Positions 9,168 to 19,971 are shown, numbered from the stretch's first letter. The stretch is 64,000 bases of DNA from Proteus vulgaris (GCF_023100685.1 NZ_CP090064.1:558001-622000), one strand, 5' to 3'. The notes: a model not told the origin generated them from the letters alone. Numbers and translations are program-made.

Positions 9168-9714
9168 AATAGGTGTTTACCTTTTCAATCAGCTCTGCGT
9201 GTTTCTCGCGCAGATTGCCTCGCATTTTTAAGCCGACTGATTTCAGTCCGACGCCGATAATAGTCACTTCATCATCAGAGGAAACATCCTGTGTATCCAA
9301 ATTCGCGATAGCGTTATCAGTGCTTATTCTCTGTAGTTGAGAGTCATCCGCTAAGCTATCAATTTGAACATCGCCATAAAGATAGAGCATTTTACTGTTG
9401 GTTAGCTTGGCTTTATTGGCGCGCACGGTCCATGTTGCATCCCCTGTCGGCGAATAAGTGGTTAAGACAGGGTTAGTAAACCATGTAAACTTTTGCTGAG
9501 CATAGTTTTTGACATCATCAGCAACGAGTTTATATCCAAGTATACCTGTTGGCTCGTAAACAAAAGATATCGATGATTTAGATTGATAAGTTGGTTGACC
9601 ATCATCAACAACTTCACTATCACCGAATTCAGTGTTGTTAGTATAGTTCCAGCCAATTAGCCCAAGGGCGATAATTGCAAGAATTAAGGTAAACCAGGAT
9701 TTTAATTTATTCAT
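9136..9714 (-). CDS. lptC: LPS export protein LptC
   Basis: The 192-residue protein is a single-pass inner-membrane protein (hydrophobic residues about 7-23, LILAIIALGLIGWNY) with a periplasmic LptC/OstA-type domain. It accepts LPS from LptB2FG and hands it to LptA. The C-terminal coding region overlaps lptA. It follows kdsC by 16 bases, so KDO synthesis and LPS export genes are co-transcribed. Confidence 0.95.
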   Translation of the reverse strand: MNKLKSWFTLILAIIALGLIGWNYTNNTEFGDSEVVDDGQPTYQSKSSISFVYEPTGILGYKLVADDVKNYAQQKFTWFTNPVLTTYSPTGDATWTVRANKAKLTNSKMLYLYGDVQIDSLADDSQLQRISTDNAIANLDTQDVSSDDEVTIIGVGLKSVGLKMRGNLREKHAELIEKVNTYYEIPNESKNP

Positions 9715-9730
9715 TCTGTGTCGTTATACG

Positions 9731-10288
9731 TTAAATCGAAAGACCTTTAGCTTCTTCAAGCCGACCTTGAGCTAAAAGGATTAAATCACATAATTCTCGT
9801 ACTGCACCACGCCCACCCATAATGCGAGTAACGTAGTCCGCCCGAGGTGTGAGTAATGGATGTGCATCGGCAACCGCGACGGAGAGTCCAACTTTTTCCA
9901 TTACAGGTAAATCTATCAGGTCGTCACCAATATAGGCAGTTTGTTCATGTTTAAGGTTTAGTGTATCTAACAGTTGTTGATACGCCAAAAGCTTATTATG
10001 CTGACCTTGGTAAAGATATGTAATGCCAAGCGTTTTAGCACGATCTTCTAACAGCTTAGATTGACGGCCTGTAATGATAGCAACCTCAATGCCTGATGTA
10101 AGCAAACAACGAATGCCATACCCATCACGGACATTAAAAGCTTTTAGCTCTTCGCCATTATTGCCCATATAAATGAGTCCGTCCGACATAACACCATCAA
10201 CGTCACAAATCAGCAATTGGATTTTTTCTGCTTTTTTGATGACTTGCTCGCTTACTGCACCATAACAAGTTTCTATCATTGTATTCAT
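9731..10288 (-). CDS. kdsC: KDO-8-phosphate phosphatase KdsC
   Basis: This 185-residue HAD phosphatase of the C0 (capless) type has the nucleophile motif DVDGVMSDG (Asp29/Asp31), motif II ITGRQS and motif III GDDLIDLP. It removes the phosphate from KDO-8-P to give KDO for the LPS inner core. It lies between kdsD, which makes the precursor arabinose-5-P, and lptC. Confidence 0.97.
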   Translation of the reverse strand: MNTMIETCYGAVSEQVIKKAEKIQLLICDVDGVMSDGLIYMGNNGEELKAFNVRDGYGIRCLLTSGIEVAIITGRQSKLLEDRAKTLGITYLYQGQHNKLLAYQQLLDTLNLKHEQTAYIGDDLIDLPVMEKVGLSVAVADAHPLLTPRADYVTRIMGGRGAVRELCDLILLAQGRLEEAKGLSI

Positions 10289-10315
10289 TTTTATCCTTCG
10301 AACGTTATGACTAGC

Positions 10316-11290
10316 TTATACAACACCGGCTTGTAATAGATCATGCATATGTAAAACACCTAACAGGATATCACTATCTTGTTCTGTTACTAACAACGAG
10401 GTGATATGTTTTGCTTGCATTAAATTTAGTGCTTCAACGGCTAAACAATCAGGGCGAATACGAATACCTCCTCTTGTCATCACATCAGAGATTTTGGCAT
10501 TGTTAAGATCAATTCCTAAATCAAATATGCGTCGTAAGTCACCGTCAGTAAAGATACCGTTAATCAACATACTATCATCGCAGATTACCGTCATACCTAA
10601 TTTTTTACGGGTAATCTCAACAAGTGCTTCGCGTAACGTTGCGTCTTTAGTAACGCGAGGGATATCAGCGTCTTTATTCATTAAGTCACTCACATGAAGG
10701 AGTAATTTACGACCTAATGCACCACCAGGATGAGAAAGGGCAAAATCTTCAGCAGTAAAGCCTCGCGCACGTAAAAGTGCGATGGCCAGCGCATCACCCA
10801 TCACTAATGTTGCTGTTGTACTTGTTGTGGGAGCAAGTCCTAAAGGGCAGGCTTCTTTAGGAACTTTGATACAAAGATGAATATCAGACGCTTTCCCCAT
10901 TGTACTTTGAGGAGTGCGTGTCATACAAATCAGTGTTATCTGTTTGCGTTTCAGAACCGGAATGAGGGCGAGGATCTCACTGGCTTCACCCGAGTTTGAA
11001 ATCGCTAGAACAATATCTTTTTCTGTGACCATGCCTAAATCGCCATGACTTGCTTCACCGGGATGAACAAAAAAAGAAGGTGTTCCTGTACTGGCAAATG
11101 TTGCAGCAATTTTATGCCCAATATGGCCAGATTTACCCATACCCATCACAATCACTCGACCCTGGCAGTGAAAAATCTTTTCACAGGCAAGCGTAAAATC
11201 ATCGTTGATATATTGTTCTAGTTCAGCTAACCCATCACGTTCAATATGAAGGACTTTTTTGCCCGCTTGCTGAAAATCAAACTCGGTCAT
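10316..11290 (-). CDS. kdsD: D-arabinose-5-phosphate isomerase KdsD
   Basis: The 324-residue protein has an N-terminal SIS sugar-isomerase domain (about residues 35-190, with GMGKSGHIG, STGTPSFFVHPGEASHGD and ISNSGEASEI) followed by two CBS domains (about 205-320). It interconverts ribulose-5-P and arabinose-5-P, the first committed precursor of KDO. The start has no other in-frame competitor and lies 18 bases after the yrbG stop. Confidence 0.97.
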   Translation of the reverse strand: MTEFDFQQAGKKVLHIERDGLAELEQYINDDFTLACEKIFHCQGRVIVMGMGKSGHIGHKIAATFASTGTPSFFVHPGEASHGDLGMVTEKDIVLAISNSGEASEILALIPVLKRKQITLICMTRTPQSTMGKASDIHLCIKVPKEACPLGLAPTTSTTATLVMGDALAIALLRARGFTAEDFALSHPGGALGRKLLLHVSDLMNKDADIPRVTKDATLREALVEITRKKLGMTVICDDSMLINGIFTDGDLRRIFDLGIDLNNAKISDVMTRGGIRIRPDCLAVEALNLMQAKHITSLLVTEQDSDILLGVLHMHDLLQAGVV

Positions 11291-11308
11291 TTTTTTGTAC
11301 CATTTATT

Positions 11309-12289
11309 TTAGGTTAAGAGAGAATGTGCAACGCACAACACCGTAATATAAACAATAAAGCAAACTAATAAGAATATCCCTTTTCCTCGATTAAGGCGCC
11401 GTTTCCGCCCTAAGGAAAAGATAGAGAACAATAAACTAGCCACACCAAGTACAGCAAAACTAAAATAAAACGTATTGATATTAAATGTACTTGGTGAAAG
11501 TAATGCTGGCATTCCTAACACAAATGTCAGGTTAAAAATATTAGCACCTATAATATTTCCTAAAGCTAATTCATTTTCACGTCTTAGCGCTGCAACAATG
11601 GTTGTCGCTAATTCAGGTAAGCTTGTTCCAATAGATAGCAAGGTTAAGCCAACAAAAAGGCCACTAAGATGATACTGTTGCATTAGAATAAAGACATTAT
11701 CTAATATCATTTGAGTCGCAACTGGAATAATCAGTAAGGCAATAACGACCCAAAAAAGAGCAACTGAATTACGAGGATTTGTCTGTAATTCAAAACGGGT
11801 TAAGGTTTCTAAAGGTAATACATGGCGCTCTTGTGTAAGTGTTTTATGCATCGTTTTTATCATGAGAAAGATAGATGCAAAACCAATAAAAAAGAGCAAA
11901 GTACCTTCTCTCAGCCCTAGGTTTCCACTAGATAAAATAATACCCACCAGCATGATGACGATAATCATCAATGGAAGCTCTTTTTTCAGTACTGCAGATT
12001 GTATGTTCATGGGGTAGAGCATCGCCCCAATGCCCGCAATAAGAAGAAGATTGGTAAGTGTAGAACCAATAGCAGTACCAATAGCAATGTCAGGTAAATT
12101 ATGAACCGAGGCATCGGTAGAAACAAAAAGTTCAGGTAATGATGTGCCAGTGCCTACAATTAAAATACCGATAACGGCGGGGGGAATTTTTAACGATTGC
12201 GCAAAAACGCTCGCACCATAGACTAATCGGTCTGATGCATAAACAAGTAGCATCAATCCAAAAATTAAAAGAGACAAAGTAATCAACAT
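11309..12289 (-). CDS. yrbG: Inner-membrane calcium/sodium antiporter family protein YrbG
   Basis: This 326-residue CaCA-family exchanger has two inverted repeats of five helices. Each repeat carries a signature: GTGTSLPELFVS near residue 50 and SIGTSLPELATT near residue 220. The acidic Glu of these motifs binds cations. The ion is not proven for the E. coli orthologue. It is the first gene of the yrbG-kdsDC-lptCAB cluster and is divergent from mlaF, as in E. coli. Confidence 0.93.
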   Translation of the reverse strand: MLITLSLLIFGLMLLVYASDRLVYGASVFAQSLKIPPAVIGILIVGTGTSLPELFVSTDASVHNLPDIAIGTAIGSTLTNLLLIAGIGAMLYPMNIQSAVLKKELPLMIIVIMLVGIILSSGNLGLREGTLLFFIGFASIFLMIKTMHKTLTQERHVLPLETLTRFELQTNPRNSVALFWVVIALLIIPVATQMILDNVFILMQQYHLSGLFVGLTLLSIGTSLPELATTIVAALRRENELALGNIIGANIFNLTFVLGMPALLSPSTFNINTFYFSFAVLGVASLLFSIFSLGRKRRLNRGKGIFLLVCFIVYITVLCVAHSLLT

Positions 12290-12532
12290 GCCATCAGTTT
12301 TCCGACAATGAGCAAGTAAAGAAAGAAAAAACCAATAAGACAGGGCTGATAAAAAAACATTTTGTCAAAAGGTTTTGCTAATTCACCATATTTTGACTAG
12401 CCAAGCACGAAAAGTAAAATTAACCGTGCAATAAATTGCTAAATAGTGGTGATTTCTTTGTAACATAACGAATGACCTGCCAAAATAGCGTAAAAATTTG
12501 TTTATGCAGACAGGCTTGAGGATGTTTTATTC

Positions 12533-13345
12533 ATGAACGCACAATCTGACAATCTAATTGAAGTGCGCAATATGAACTTCACTCGTGGTAGTAGGAAGAT
12601 CTTTTCTGAGATTAACCTTGTTGTACCTAGAGGAAAAGTGACTGCAATTATGGGCCCTTCTGGGATTGGTAAAACAACTTTATTACGCCTTATGGGAGGA
12701 CAAATTCTTCCTGATAGCGGCGAAATTTGGTTTGATGGCGATAATATTCCGGCGCTATCACGTTCTGCGTTGTATCACGCAAGAAAGAAAATGAGTATGC
12801 TTTTTCAGTCTGGTGCCCTTTTTACCGACATGAATGTATTTGAAAATGTAGCCTTTCCACTAAGAGAGCATACAAATTTACCTGAAGCGCTTATACGTAC
12901 AACGGTGATGATGAAGCTTGAAGCCGTGGGTTTACGTGGTGCTGCAAGTTTAATGCCTTCTGAGTTATCAGGTGGTATGGCTCGAAGAGCCGCATTAGCC
13001 AGAGCCATTGCGCTTGATCCCGAATTAATTATGTTTGATGAACCTTTTGTTGGGCAAGATCCTATCACTATGGGCGTACTTGTTAAGCTGATTGATGAGT
13101 TAAATCATGCACTCGGAGTGACGTGTGTTGTGGTTTCTCATGATGTACCTGAAGTGTTGAGCATTGCCGATTACGCTTATATTGTTGCGGAGCAAAAAGT
13201 TATTGCTCAAGGTAGTGCAAAAGAATTACAGGACAACCCAGATAGGCAAGTCAGACAGTTTTTAGATGGAATTGCTGATGGCCCGGTACCTTTCCGTTTT
13301 CCTGCGGGAGATTATCAGGACGACCTATTAGGACGAGGAAATTAG
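12533..13345 (+). CDS. mlaF: Phospholipid ABC transporter ATP-binding protein MlaF
   Basis: The 270-residue ABC ATPase has Walker A GPSGIGKTT, signature LSGGMARRAAL, Walker B LIMFDEPF and an H-loop VVSHDVPE. It energises the MlaFEDB complex that moves phospholipids between inner and outer membranes and maintains outer-membrane lipid asymmetry. It is the first gene of mlaFEDCB. The ATG follows GAGGATG-type sequence, and the 243-base divergent region to yrbG presumably holds both promoters. Confidence 0.97.
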   Translation: MNAQSDNLIEVRNMNFTRGSRKIFSEINLVVPRGKVTAIMGPSGIGKTTLLRLMGGQILPDSGEIWFDGDNIPALSRSALYHARKKMSMLFQSGALFTDMNVFENVAFPLREHTNLPEALIRTTVMMKLEAVGLRGAASLMPSELSGGMARRAALARAIALDPELIMFDEPFVGQDPITMGVLVKLIDELNHALGVTCVVVSHDVPEVLSIADYAYIVAEQKVIAQGSAKELQDNPDRQVRQFLDGIADGPVPFRFPAGDYQDDLLGRGN

Positions 13346-13348
13346 TAC

Positions 13349-14128
13349 GTGGTAAATTTATTAGCTCGTATTGGCGCTAGAGCGTTAGCGATTTTTGCAA
13401 CATTCGGTAGAGCTGGCATTATGCTCTTTCGTGCATTAGTCGGTAAACCAGAATTCCGTAAACAGTGGCCTCTTTTAATGAAGCAGCTGTATAACGTTGG
13501 CGTTCAATCTTTATTAATCATCATGGTGTCTGGTCTATTTATTGGCATGGTGCTGGGATTACAAGGTTATCTTGTACTGACAACATTTAGTGCTGAAGCC
13601 AGTCTTGGCATGATGGTGGCTCTCTCTTTGTTACGAGAATTGGGCCCTGTGGTAACCGCATTATTATTTGCAGGCCGAGCAGGTTCTGCATTAACAGCGG
13701 AAATTGGTTTAATGAAAGCCACAGAACAAATTTCTAGTTTAGAAATGATGGCAGTCGATCCTTTACGGCGAGTCGTTGCACCCCGCTTTTGGGCCGGTTT
13801 AATTAGCATGCCATTGCTTTCACTTATTTTTGTTGCCATCGGTATTTGGGGTGGTGCCATTGTTGGTGTGGATTGGAAAGGGATCGATGAAGGCTTTTTC
13901 TGGGCATCTATGCAAGGTGCCGTTGAATGGCGATTAGATTTAGTGAATTGCTTTATTAAGAGTGTCGTTTTTGCCATTACCGTCACTTGGATAGCGCTCT
14001 TTAACGGGTATGACGCAATCCCAACATCAGAAGGGATTAGCAGAGCAACAACACGTACTGTTGTTCATTCATCGTTAGCCGTATTGGGTTTAGATTTTGT
14101 GCTAACAGCACTGATGTTTGGGAACTAA
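13349..14128 (+). CDS. mlaE: Phospholipid ABC transporter permease MlaE
   Basis: The 259-residue permease is nearly identical in pattern to E. coli MlaE, including [52 protein letters not shown] and the C-terminal [15 protein letters not shown]. It starts with GTG at 13349, three bases after the mlaF stop and preceded by GGACGAGGAA. It forms the membrane dimer that carries the MlaD hexamer. Confidence 0.97.
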   Translation: MVNLLARIGARALAIFATFGRAGIMLFRALVGKPEFRKQWPLLMKQLYNVGVQSLLIIMVSGLFIGMVLGLQGYLVLTTFSAEASLGMMVALSLLRELGPVVTALLFAGRAGSALTAEIGLMKATEQISSLEMMAVDPLRRVVAPRFWAGLISMPLLSLIFVAIGIWGGAIVGVDWKGIDEGFFWASMQGAVEWRLDLVNCFIKSVVFAITVTWIALFNGYDAIPTSEGISRATTRTVVHSSLAVLGLDFVLTALMFGN

Positions 14129-14131
14129 GTC

Positions 14132-14668
14132 ATGCAAAGTAAAAAAATTGAAGTTTGGGTTGGTCTATTTGTTCTGATTGCGCTAGCCGCTGTGATTTTC
14201 TTATGCCTAAAAGTGGCTGATATTAAAGAAATGGGTAATCAACCAACTTATCGCGTTTATGCCAGCTTCGGTAATATTGGTGGGTTAAAAGAACGTTCCC
14301 CAGTTAAGATTGGTGGTGTGGTGATTGGTCGTGTTTCTTCTATCACTTTAAAAGAAGAAGATGAAGGGAACTATCGTCCTGAAGTCGCGCTCGATATTCT
14401 GAGTATTTATGACCACATTCCAGAAAGTAGCTCACTGTCTATTCGTACATCTGGTTTATTAGGTGAGCAGTTCCTTGCATTGAATTTAGGTTTTTATGAT
14501 GAAGCATTAGATTCTACTCTGCTTAAAGACGGAGGACGGATCACTAATACTAATTCAGCAATGGTACTAGAGGATCTCATCGGTCAGTTCCTTTATAAAA
14601 CAGGAGATGGTGATGGCTCAGCAAAATCTGAATCTGAACCGACTGAAGAACATCCAGCATTACCTTAA
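14132..14668 (+). CDS. mlaD: Phospholipid ABC transporter substrate-binding protein MlaD
   Basis: This 178-residue MCE-domain protein has one N-terminal transmembrane anchor (about residues 8-27) and the MCE core (about 39-120, with FGNIGGLKERSPVKIGGVVIG). It forms the periplasmic hexameric ring on MlaE. The C-terminal tail after about residue 150 is polar and low in complexity. It starts four bases after the mlaE stop. Confidence 0.97.
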   Translation: MQSKKIEVWVGLFVLIALAAVIFLCLKVADIKEMGNQPTYRVYASFGNIGGLKERSPVKIGGVVIGRVSSITLKEEDEGNYRPEVALDILSIYDHIPESSSLSIRTSGLLGEQFLALNLGFYDEALDSTLLKDGGRITNTNSAMVLEDLIGQFLYKTGDGDGSAKSESEPTEEHPALP

Positions 14669-14750
14669 TCATTAATTCTTATAGGATGTATTTATACATT
14701 TAATTAAGTAAAGCATCCTATTATTAAAACTTTTTTAGGAGAGCGAAAGT

Positions 14751-15380
14751 ATGTTTAAACGCTTATTGATGGTCGCACTGTTAGTCATTACACCTTTTGC
14801 GATGGCTGTAGATAAAACCAATCCATATATACTGATGGAAGATGCCGCACAAAAAACGTTTACTAAATTAAAAAATGAACAGCCTGAAATTCGTAAAAAT
14901 CCTGAAGTTTTGCGCCAAATTGTTCAACAAGAATTATTGCCATATGTACAAATTAAATATGCGGGTGCATTAGTATTAGGGCCTCATTATCGTACTGCAA
15001 CACCAGCTCAACGCGATGCTTATTTTACTGCATTTGAAGCGTACCTTGCTCAAGTATATGGTCAAGCATTAGCGATGTATGAAGGACAAGAATATCGTAT
15101 TGAGCCAGCAAAACCGTTCGCAGATAAAACAAACCTCACTATTCGCGTTACCATTATTGATAAAAATGGTCGCCCACCTGTTCGCCTTGATTTCCAATGG
15201 CGTAAAAACAGCAAAACAGGCGAATGGCAAGCTTATGACATGATTGCGGAAGGTGTCAGCATGATCACCACAAAACAGAATGAGTGGTCAGATATTTTAA
15301 ATTCTAAAGGTGTTGATGGTTTAACAAAACAGTTAGAAATTAGTGCAAAAACACCAATCACACTGGATGAGAAAAAATAA
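14751..15380 (+). CDS. mlaC: Periplasmic phospholipid-binding protein MlaC
   Basis: The 209-residue protein has a cleavable signal peptide (cleavage near FAMA|VDKT) and the MlaC/Ttg2D fold. It ferries phospholipid between the MlaA-OmpC complex and MlaFEDB. Conserved blocks are [30 protein letters not shown] and the C-terminal [17 protein letters not shown]. The 82-base gap before it holds AGGAGAG just ahead of the ATG. Confidence 0.96.
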   Translation: MFKRLLMVALLVITPFAMAVDKTNPYILMEDAAQKTFTKLKNEQPEIRKNPEVLRQIVQQELLPYVQIKYAGALVLGPHYRTATPAQRDAYFTAFEAYLAQVYGQALAMYEGQEYRIEPAKPFADKTNLTIRVTIIDKNGRPPVRLDFQWRKNSKTGEWQAYDMIAEGVSMITTKQNEWSDILNSKGVDGLTKQLEISAKTPITLDEKK

Positions 15381-15381
15381 C

Positions 15382-15675
15382 ATGTCGTCCTCGTTAAATT
15401 GGGAAAAAAAGGGCGATATCCTCTTTTTTCAAGGAACGTTAGATCGCGAAACGTTATTACCTGCTTGGCAGCAACGTAAAGTATTATTAACCGATATCAA
15501 TATTATTGATATTTCGGCATTGAGTCATATCGACTCAACAGGATTGGCGCTTTTTGTTCACCTAAAAGCAGAGATGGAAGCACAACATCGCCAATTTATT
15601 ATTCAAGGCGTAAGTGAGCGTTTTCAGACTCTTATTACTCTCTATGATCTTGATGAAATTATGAATATTGCCTAA
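15382..15675 (+). CDS. mlaB: Phospholipid transport STAS-domain protein MlaB
   Basis: The 97-residue STAS-domain protein has the family length when started at ATG 15382, one base after the mlaC stop. The open frame extends upstream into mlaC but has no support. The SHIDSTGLALFVHL block includes the conserved STAS loop. MlaB binds MlaF and is needed for assembly of the transporter. Confidence 0.94.
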   Translation: MSSSLNWEKKGDILFFQGTLDRETLLPAWQQRKVLLTDINIIDISALSHIDSTGLALFVHLKAEMEAQHRQFIIQGVSERFQTLITLYDLDEIMNIA

Positions 15676-15704
15676 TACGGGTTTTAACTAAAAGCAATTA
15701 AAAC

Positions 15705-15742
15705 GCCCCCTTCGTGATACTTTTATCATTAAGGGGGTTTTT
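15705..15742 (+). terminator. Rho-independent terminator of the mla operon
   Basis: CCCCCTT (15706-15712) pairs with AAGGGGG (15731-15737), with an inner GTGATA/TATCAT extension, and is followed by five T residues. Confidence 0.92.
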
Positions 15743-15816
15743 GATGGTTTAAGAGTAGGGCGGATTCCATTAGGATAGACGACTGATTATTATTTTAACG
15801 TTGAGATTGAGCAATT

Positions 15817-16071
15817 ATGGATACAAATGAAATCAAACAAGTATTAATGGACAGCCTGTCTTTAGATGAAGTCATCGTTAACGGTGATGGTAGTCATTTT
15901 CAAGTTGTCGTTGTTGGCGCTATGTTTGAGGGAATGAGCAGAGTAAAACAACAACAAACCATTTATGCCCCTTTGATGGAATATATCGCAGATAACCGTA
16001 TTCACGCTTTGTCTATTAAAGCCTACACACCTGAAGAGTGGAAGAGGGATCGTAAACTTAACGGGCTTTGA
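15817..16071 (+). CDS. ibaG: Acid-stress BolA-family protein IbaG
   Basis: The 84-residue BolA/IbaG protein is the same length as the E. coli protein and shares [22 protein letters not shown] and the terminal [11 protein letters not shown]. BolA-family proteins pair with monothiol glutaredoxins to bind [2Fe-2S] clusters. It follows the mla terminator and sits 48 bases before murA, a conserved ibaG-murA pair. Confidence 0.96.
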   Translation: MDTNEIKQVLMDSLSLDEVIVNGDGSHFQVVVVGAMFEGMSRVKQQQTIYAPLMEYIADNRIHALSIKAYTPEEWKRDRKLNGL

Positions 16072-17382
<1,311 letters not shown>

Positions 17383-17411
17383 TTTATTTTAGCTAGCTTT
17401 TTTAGCCATTT

Positions 17412-17446
17412 AAAACCATAGTACATTGTTGTGCTATGGTTTTTTA
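17412..17446. terminator. Bidirectional terminator between murA and the SIR2 gene
   Basis: AAAACCATAG (17412-17421) pairs with CTATGGTTTT (17434-17443) and runs into a T-tract on the plus strand. On the minus strand it ends in TTTT, so it can also serve the convergent SIR2 gene. Confidence 0.85.
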
Positions 17447-17461
17447 TTGAGTTCAAATTAA

Positions 17462-18766
17462 TTATAAGTTTTTAACTAAATTAACAGCATCGTTATTACT
17501 AATATTCTCACGAACATAATTTTTTATCATAACTCTATTTGATACAATAAGAGACGGCCATTTATTTTCCCATGCACGATAAGCATGCCAAGAATATCCT
17601 ATGGAATAATCTTTAGTCATGTGATCCATTGAATGAGATACTGCTTTAAGATATATATCTTCTAATGGGGTGCTTTTTATTTCAATGATAGTTGCAAGAT
17701 AGATTAGCCAATTTGCCAAATGAACATATTGTTCCCAAGCACTATTTTCACTCGTTAGTTTTATTTTTTCCTGTATTATTTTCTCTATCATGTTCATGGT
17801 TTTTTTATCTGTCACTTTAGCACCAAAGGCAGCTAATGATATTATTATTTCATAAAAACTATTTTCTACTCTTAAGAATTTTTCAGAAAAGCTATGATTT
17901 CCATGTGATACTTTTTTTATATTTTTTATTGAGCTTTCAACGGTTTTTTCTACTTCTATTATTTTTGAATTTAAATTTTTAAAAAAATCATGAATATTTA
18001 AATCATCAATAACTCTAATACCATAGCAATGAAAATAGTATTCTTTTAAGTAGGATTCTATTTTCTTTCTAGATACTAAAAACATAGAAGAACCAATAAC
18101 ATTTTCCCGTGAGAAATTTTTGTACTCATTAATAATTGCTTTTAGGTTAGTATCTCCAAGAGAATAGCCTAATATAACAATTGTATTTTCATAAATCATA
18201 GAGCTTATTTTTTTAGAAAAATAAGAGTTATAGTTTATAAATTTAAAATAATCATCAGAAGTAACAACCATATTACTTGGTGAATCAATAGAACCATGCA
18301 CGTGATAAATTTTTATTTTTGAAGACGATTTGGGAATTGGTAATCCAGGAGCAAGGGATTGGCAATGATCAATTGAAAGCATATGTTCAATCAATTTATC
18401 ATAGTTTGTTGTTATTATTCTCAGAGAATTATTTTCCAAGAATTCTTCTATAGGTTCGTTATTTTTAGATAATTTGATATCTTTTATAATTTCTGCAATT
18501 TTCTCATGTAAATTTTTATCTCTTTTTTGGTATTCAATATAAATAACTTGAGCCGCCTCCTCTAAGCTTAATGGATTTTTACCATTATTAGGGAATAAAG
18601 ATTGTTTTATCTTTTCTAAACCACTCAATTCATCACAGACTTTCTCAAGTAATTCTTGCCAACTAGGTACTTTATTTTTTGTTAATGCCTTTGAAAATCC
18701 AGTACCTGTAAACAAACATAGTCGATTAGTCACTGTTGAATAGGCTATTTCATATATTTCATTCAT
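17462..18766 (-). CDS. SIR2-domain protein, candidate NAD+-consuming defence effector
   Basis: The 434-residue protein has an N-terminal SIR2-like Rossmann domain (about residues 1-260). Motifs: FTGTGFSKAL (19-28, nucleotide loop), ITTNYDKLIE (118-127), YHVHGS (154-159, catalytic His157), and ILGYSLGDTNL (198-208). TTNYD and GYSxxD are typical of the SIR2_2-type domains found in antiphage proteins (ThsA, DSR and related) rather than of deacetylase sirtuins; no zinc-binding Cys set is visible. Residues 260-434 are helical, Lys-rich and not recognised, perhaps the sensing part. The frame overlaps the preceding gene by eight bases, so the two are co-translated. Codon use is strongly AT-rich compared with murA. 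NADase activity is inferred. Confidence 0.72.
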   Translation of the reverse strand: MNEIYEIAYSTVTNRLCLFTGTGFSKALTKNKVPSWQELLEKVCDELSGLEKIKQSLFPNNGKNPLSLEEAAQVIYIEYQKRDKNLHEKIAEIIKDIKLSKNNEPIEEFLENNSLRIITTNYDKLIEHMLSIDHCQSLAPGLPIPKSSSKIKIYHVHGSIDSPSNMVVTSDDYFKFINYNSYFSKKISSMIYENTIVILGYSLGDTNLKAIINEYKNFSRENVIGSSMFLVSRKKIESYLKEYYFHCYGIRVIDDLNIHDFFKNLNSKIIEVEKTVESSIKNIKKVSHGNHSFSEKFLRVENSFYEIIISLAAFGAKVTDKKTMNMIEKIIQEKIKLTSENSAWEQYVHLANWLIYLATIIEIKSTPLEDIYLKAVSHSMDHMTKDYSIGYSWHAYRAWENKWPSLIVSNRVMIKNYVRENISNNDAVNLVKNL

Positions 18767-19670
18767 TTTTCTTGCCCCATTTTTTGTAATATAGGTAAGT
18801 TAAATCATCTAACTTGAAATTAATAAAATCACTACTATTCATTTTTACCGGTGGTAATTCACTGAATATAAATAAGTAGAGGGGTTGTACTGGTTTAGAA
18901 AAAGCGATCTTATCTAATTCTTGTCGAGATGTTCTCTTATATTCTGAACTATCGACAAGTCGCTCAGTAATAAAAAATGTTGGCTTACATTTTAAATTAC
19001 CTGCTCGCATTTCATTATTAAAACGAACAAGGTAATAATTATCTATCCGTTTAATCCATGCCTTACCAAAGTACACTCGTGGCTCATCGATATACTCACT
19101 GAGATCTTTTTTATCATTAACATGAATGAAGAAGTCTCTTAAATGAATTCTTCCTTCAGCAGTATTTAGAAAGAAATTTTCTTTATTAATAAAAGCATTA
19201 ACTAGCCCAGATAAACGCTTTCTTGCATGGCGTGTTTTATTTATATTTTCTTCATCAACATCTTTTCTTTTTAAGCGTTTTTTTATACTATTATCTTCTT
19301 CTAAGACAGGTACATCATGAATTTTATTTTTATAAGGAGATGAGAGATCAAGTTCAATAGTATCATCTAAAATAAAAGGGAGTGCTTCAGGATCTTCATG
19401 TGTTTTCTTTATTTTACGAAATTCACTTTCTTCACTAATTCCTATTTTGCAGGCATCACTGTGTTCAGAAACAAATTTAAAGTAAGGGATCCTTTTACGT
19501 AATCGACTAGGTTTATCAAGATTGGCGCATGTTACTTGGGCGTGACAATCAGGTTCAGTACATTCAAAAAGATGTTTTGATGTTATTCTATTTTCTGAGA
19601 ATAATTTATCGGCATCTTCTGCTGTGATATCTCTATTTAACTCAAGACTTTTAGCTAATTCTATTTTCAT
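18759..19670 (-). CDS. Unrecognised zinc-finger-like protein coupled to SIR2 gene
   Basis: The 303-residue protein is not assigned to a family with confidence. Its N-terminal part carries Cys37-x4-Cys42, Cys48 and a later His70-x3-Cys74, an arrangement that could bind zinc and recalls the N-terminal finger of CoiA-like competence or nuclease proteins. A very basic stretch (KKRLKRKD, TRHARKRL) follows near residues 128-155. The C-terminal half is mixed alpha/beta with many aromatic residues and ends YLYYKKWGKKNE. There is no membrane segment or signal peptide. GAGG six bases before the ATG supports the start. The 8-base overlap with the SIR2 gene suggests a two-protein system in which this partner recognises nucleic acid or phage and SIR2 acts as effector; that role is inference. 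Confidence 0.6.
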   Translation of the reverse strand: MKIELAKSLELNRDITAEDADKLFSENRITSKHLFECTEPDCHAQVTCANLDKPSRLRKRIPYFKFVSEHSDACKIGISEESEFRKIKKTHEDPEALPFILDDTIELDLSSPYKNKIHDVPVLEEDNSIKKRLKRKDVDEENINKTRHARKRLSGLVNAFINKENFFLNTAEGRIHLRDFFIHVNDKKDLSEYIDEPRVYFGKAWIKRIDNYYLVRFNNEMRAGNLKCKPTFFITERLVDSSEYKRTSRQELDKIAFSKPVQPLYLFIFSELPPVKMNSSDFINFKLDDLTYLYYKKWGKKNE

Positions 19671-19971
19671 TGAATGCCTCTTTATACTTTATTAAATAAT
19701 ACATATCACAGGATTTCTAAATTTTCTTCTGGTGAGTTTAGATTTGTGCTCTATACGATAATAAATAACTATTTAGGACTATTAACCTATAAGATAGACA
19801 AGAGAAATATAATAATCATGTATTATTTCTTTCATTATAATGTGACATGTTTATTATTTTTTAATGATAATAATCAGATAATTCATAAGGCATTTCTTTC
19901 GTGGCAAGATACAGTAAGAAAAATAAACCTATTTTAGAAAAAACGCGATGAGCTGAAAGAAAGGAACAAAT
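19671..19971. other. AT-rich intergenic region upstream of the SIR2 locus and DUF2157 gene
   Basis: About 300 bases between two divergent genes. It holds the ribosome binding site GAGG for the minus-strand zinc-protein gene and AAGGAA before the plus-strand DUF2157 gene. A TATTAT-like -10 for the minus direction lies near 19695-19705. An 87-codon open frame on the plus strand looks like chance in AT-rich DNA. Confidence 0.5.

Noticed and set aside
19674..19937. 87-codon open frame upstream of the DUF2157 gene
   Set aside because: It has no ribosome binding site, very AT-rich codons, no recognisable motif, and overlaps the likely promoter of the divergent zinc-protein gene.
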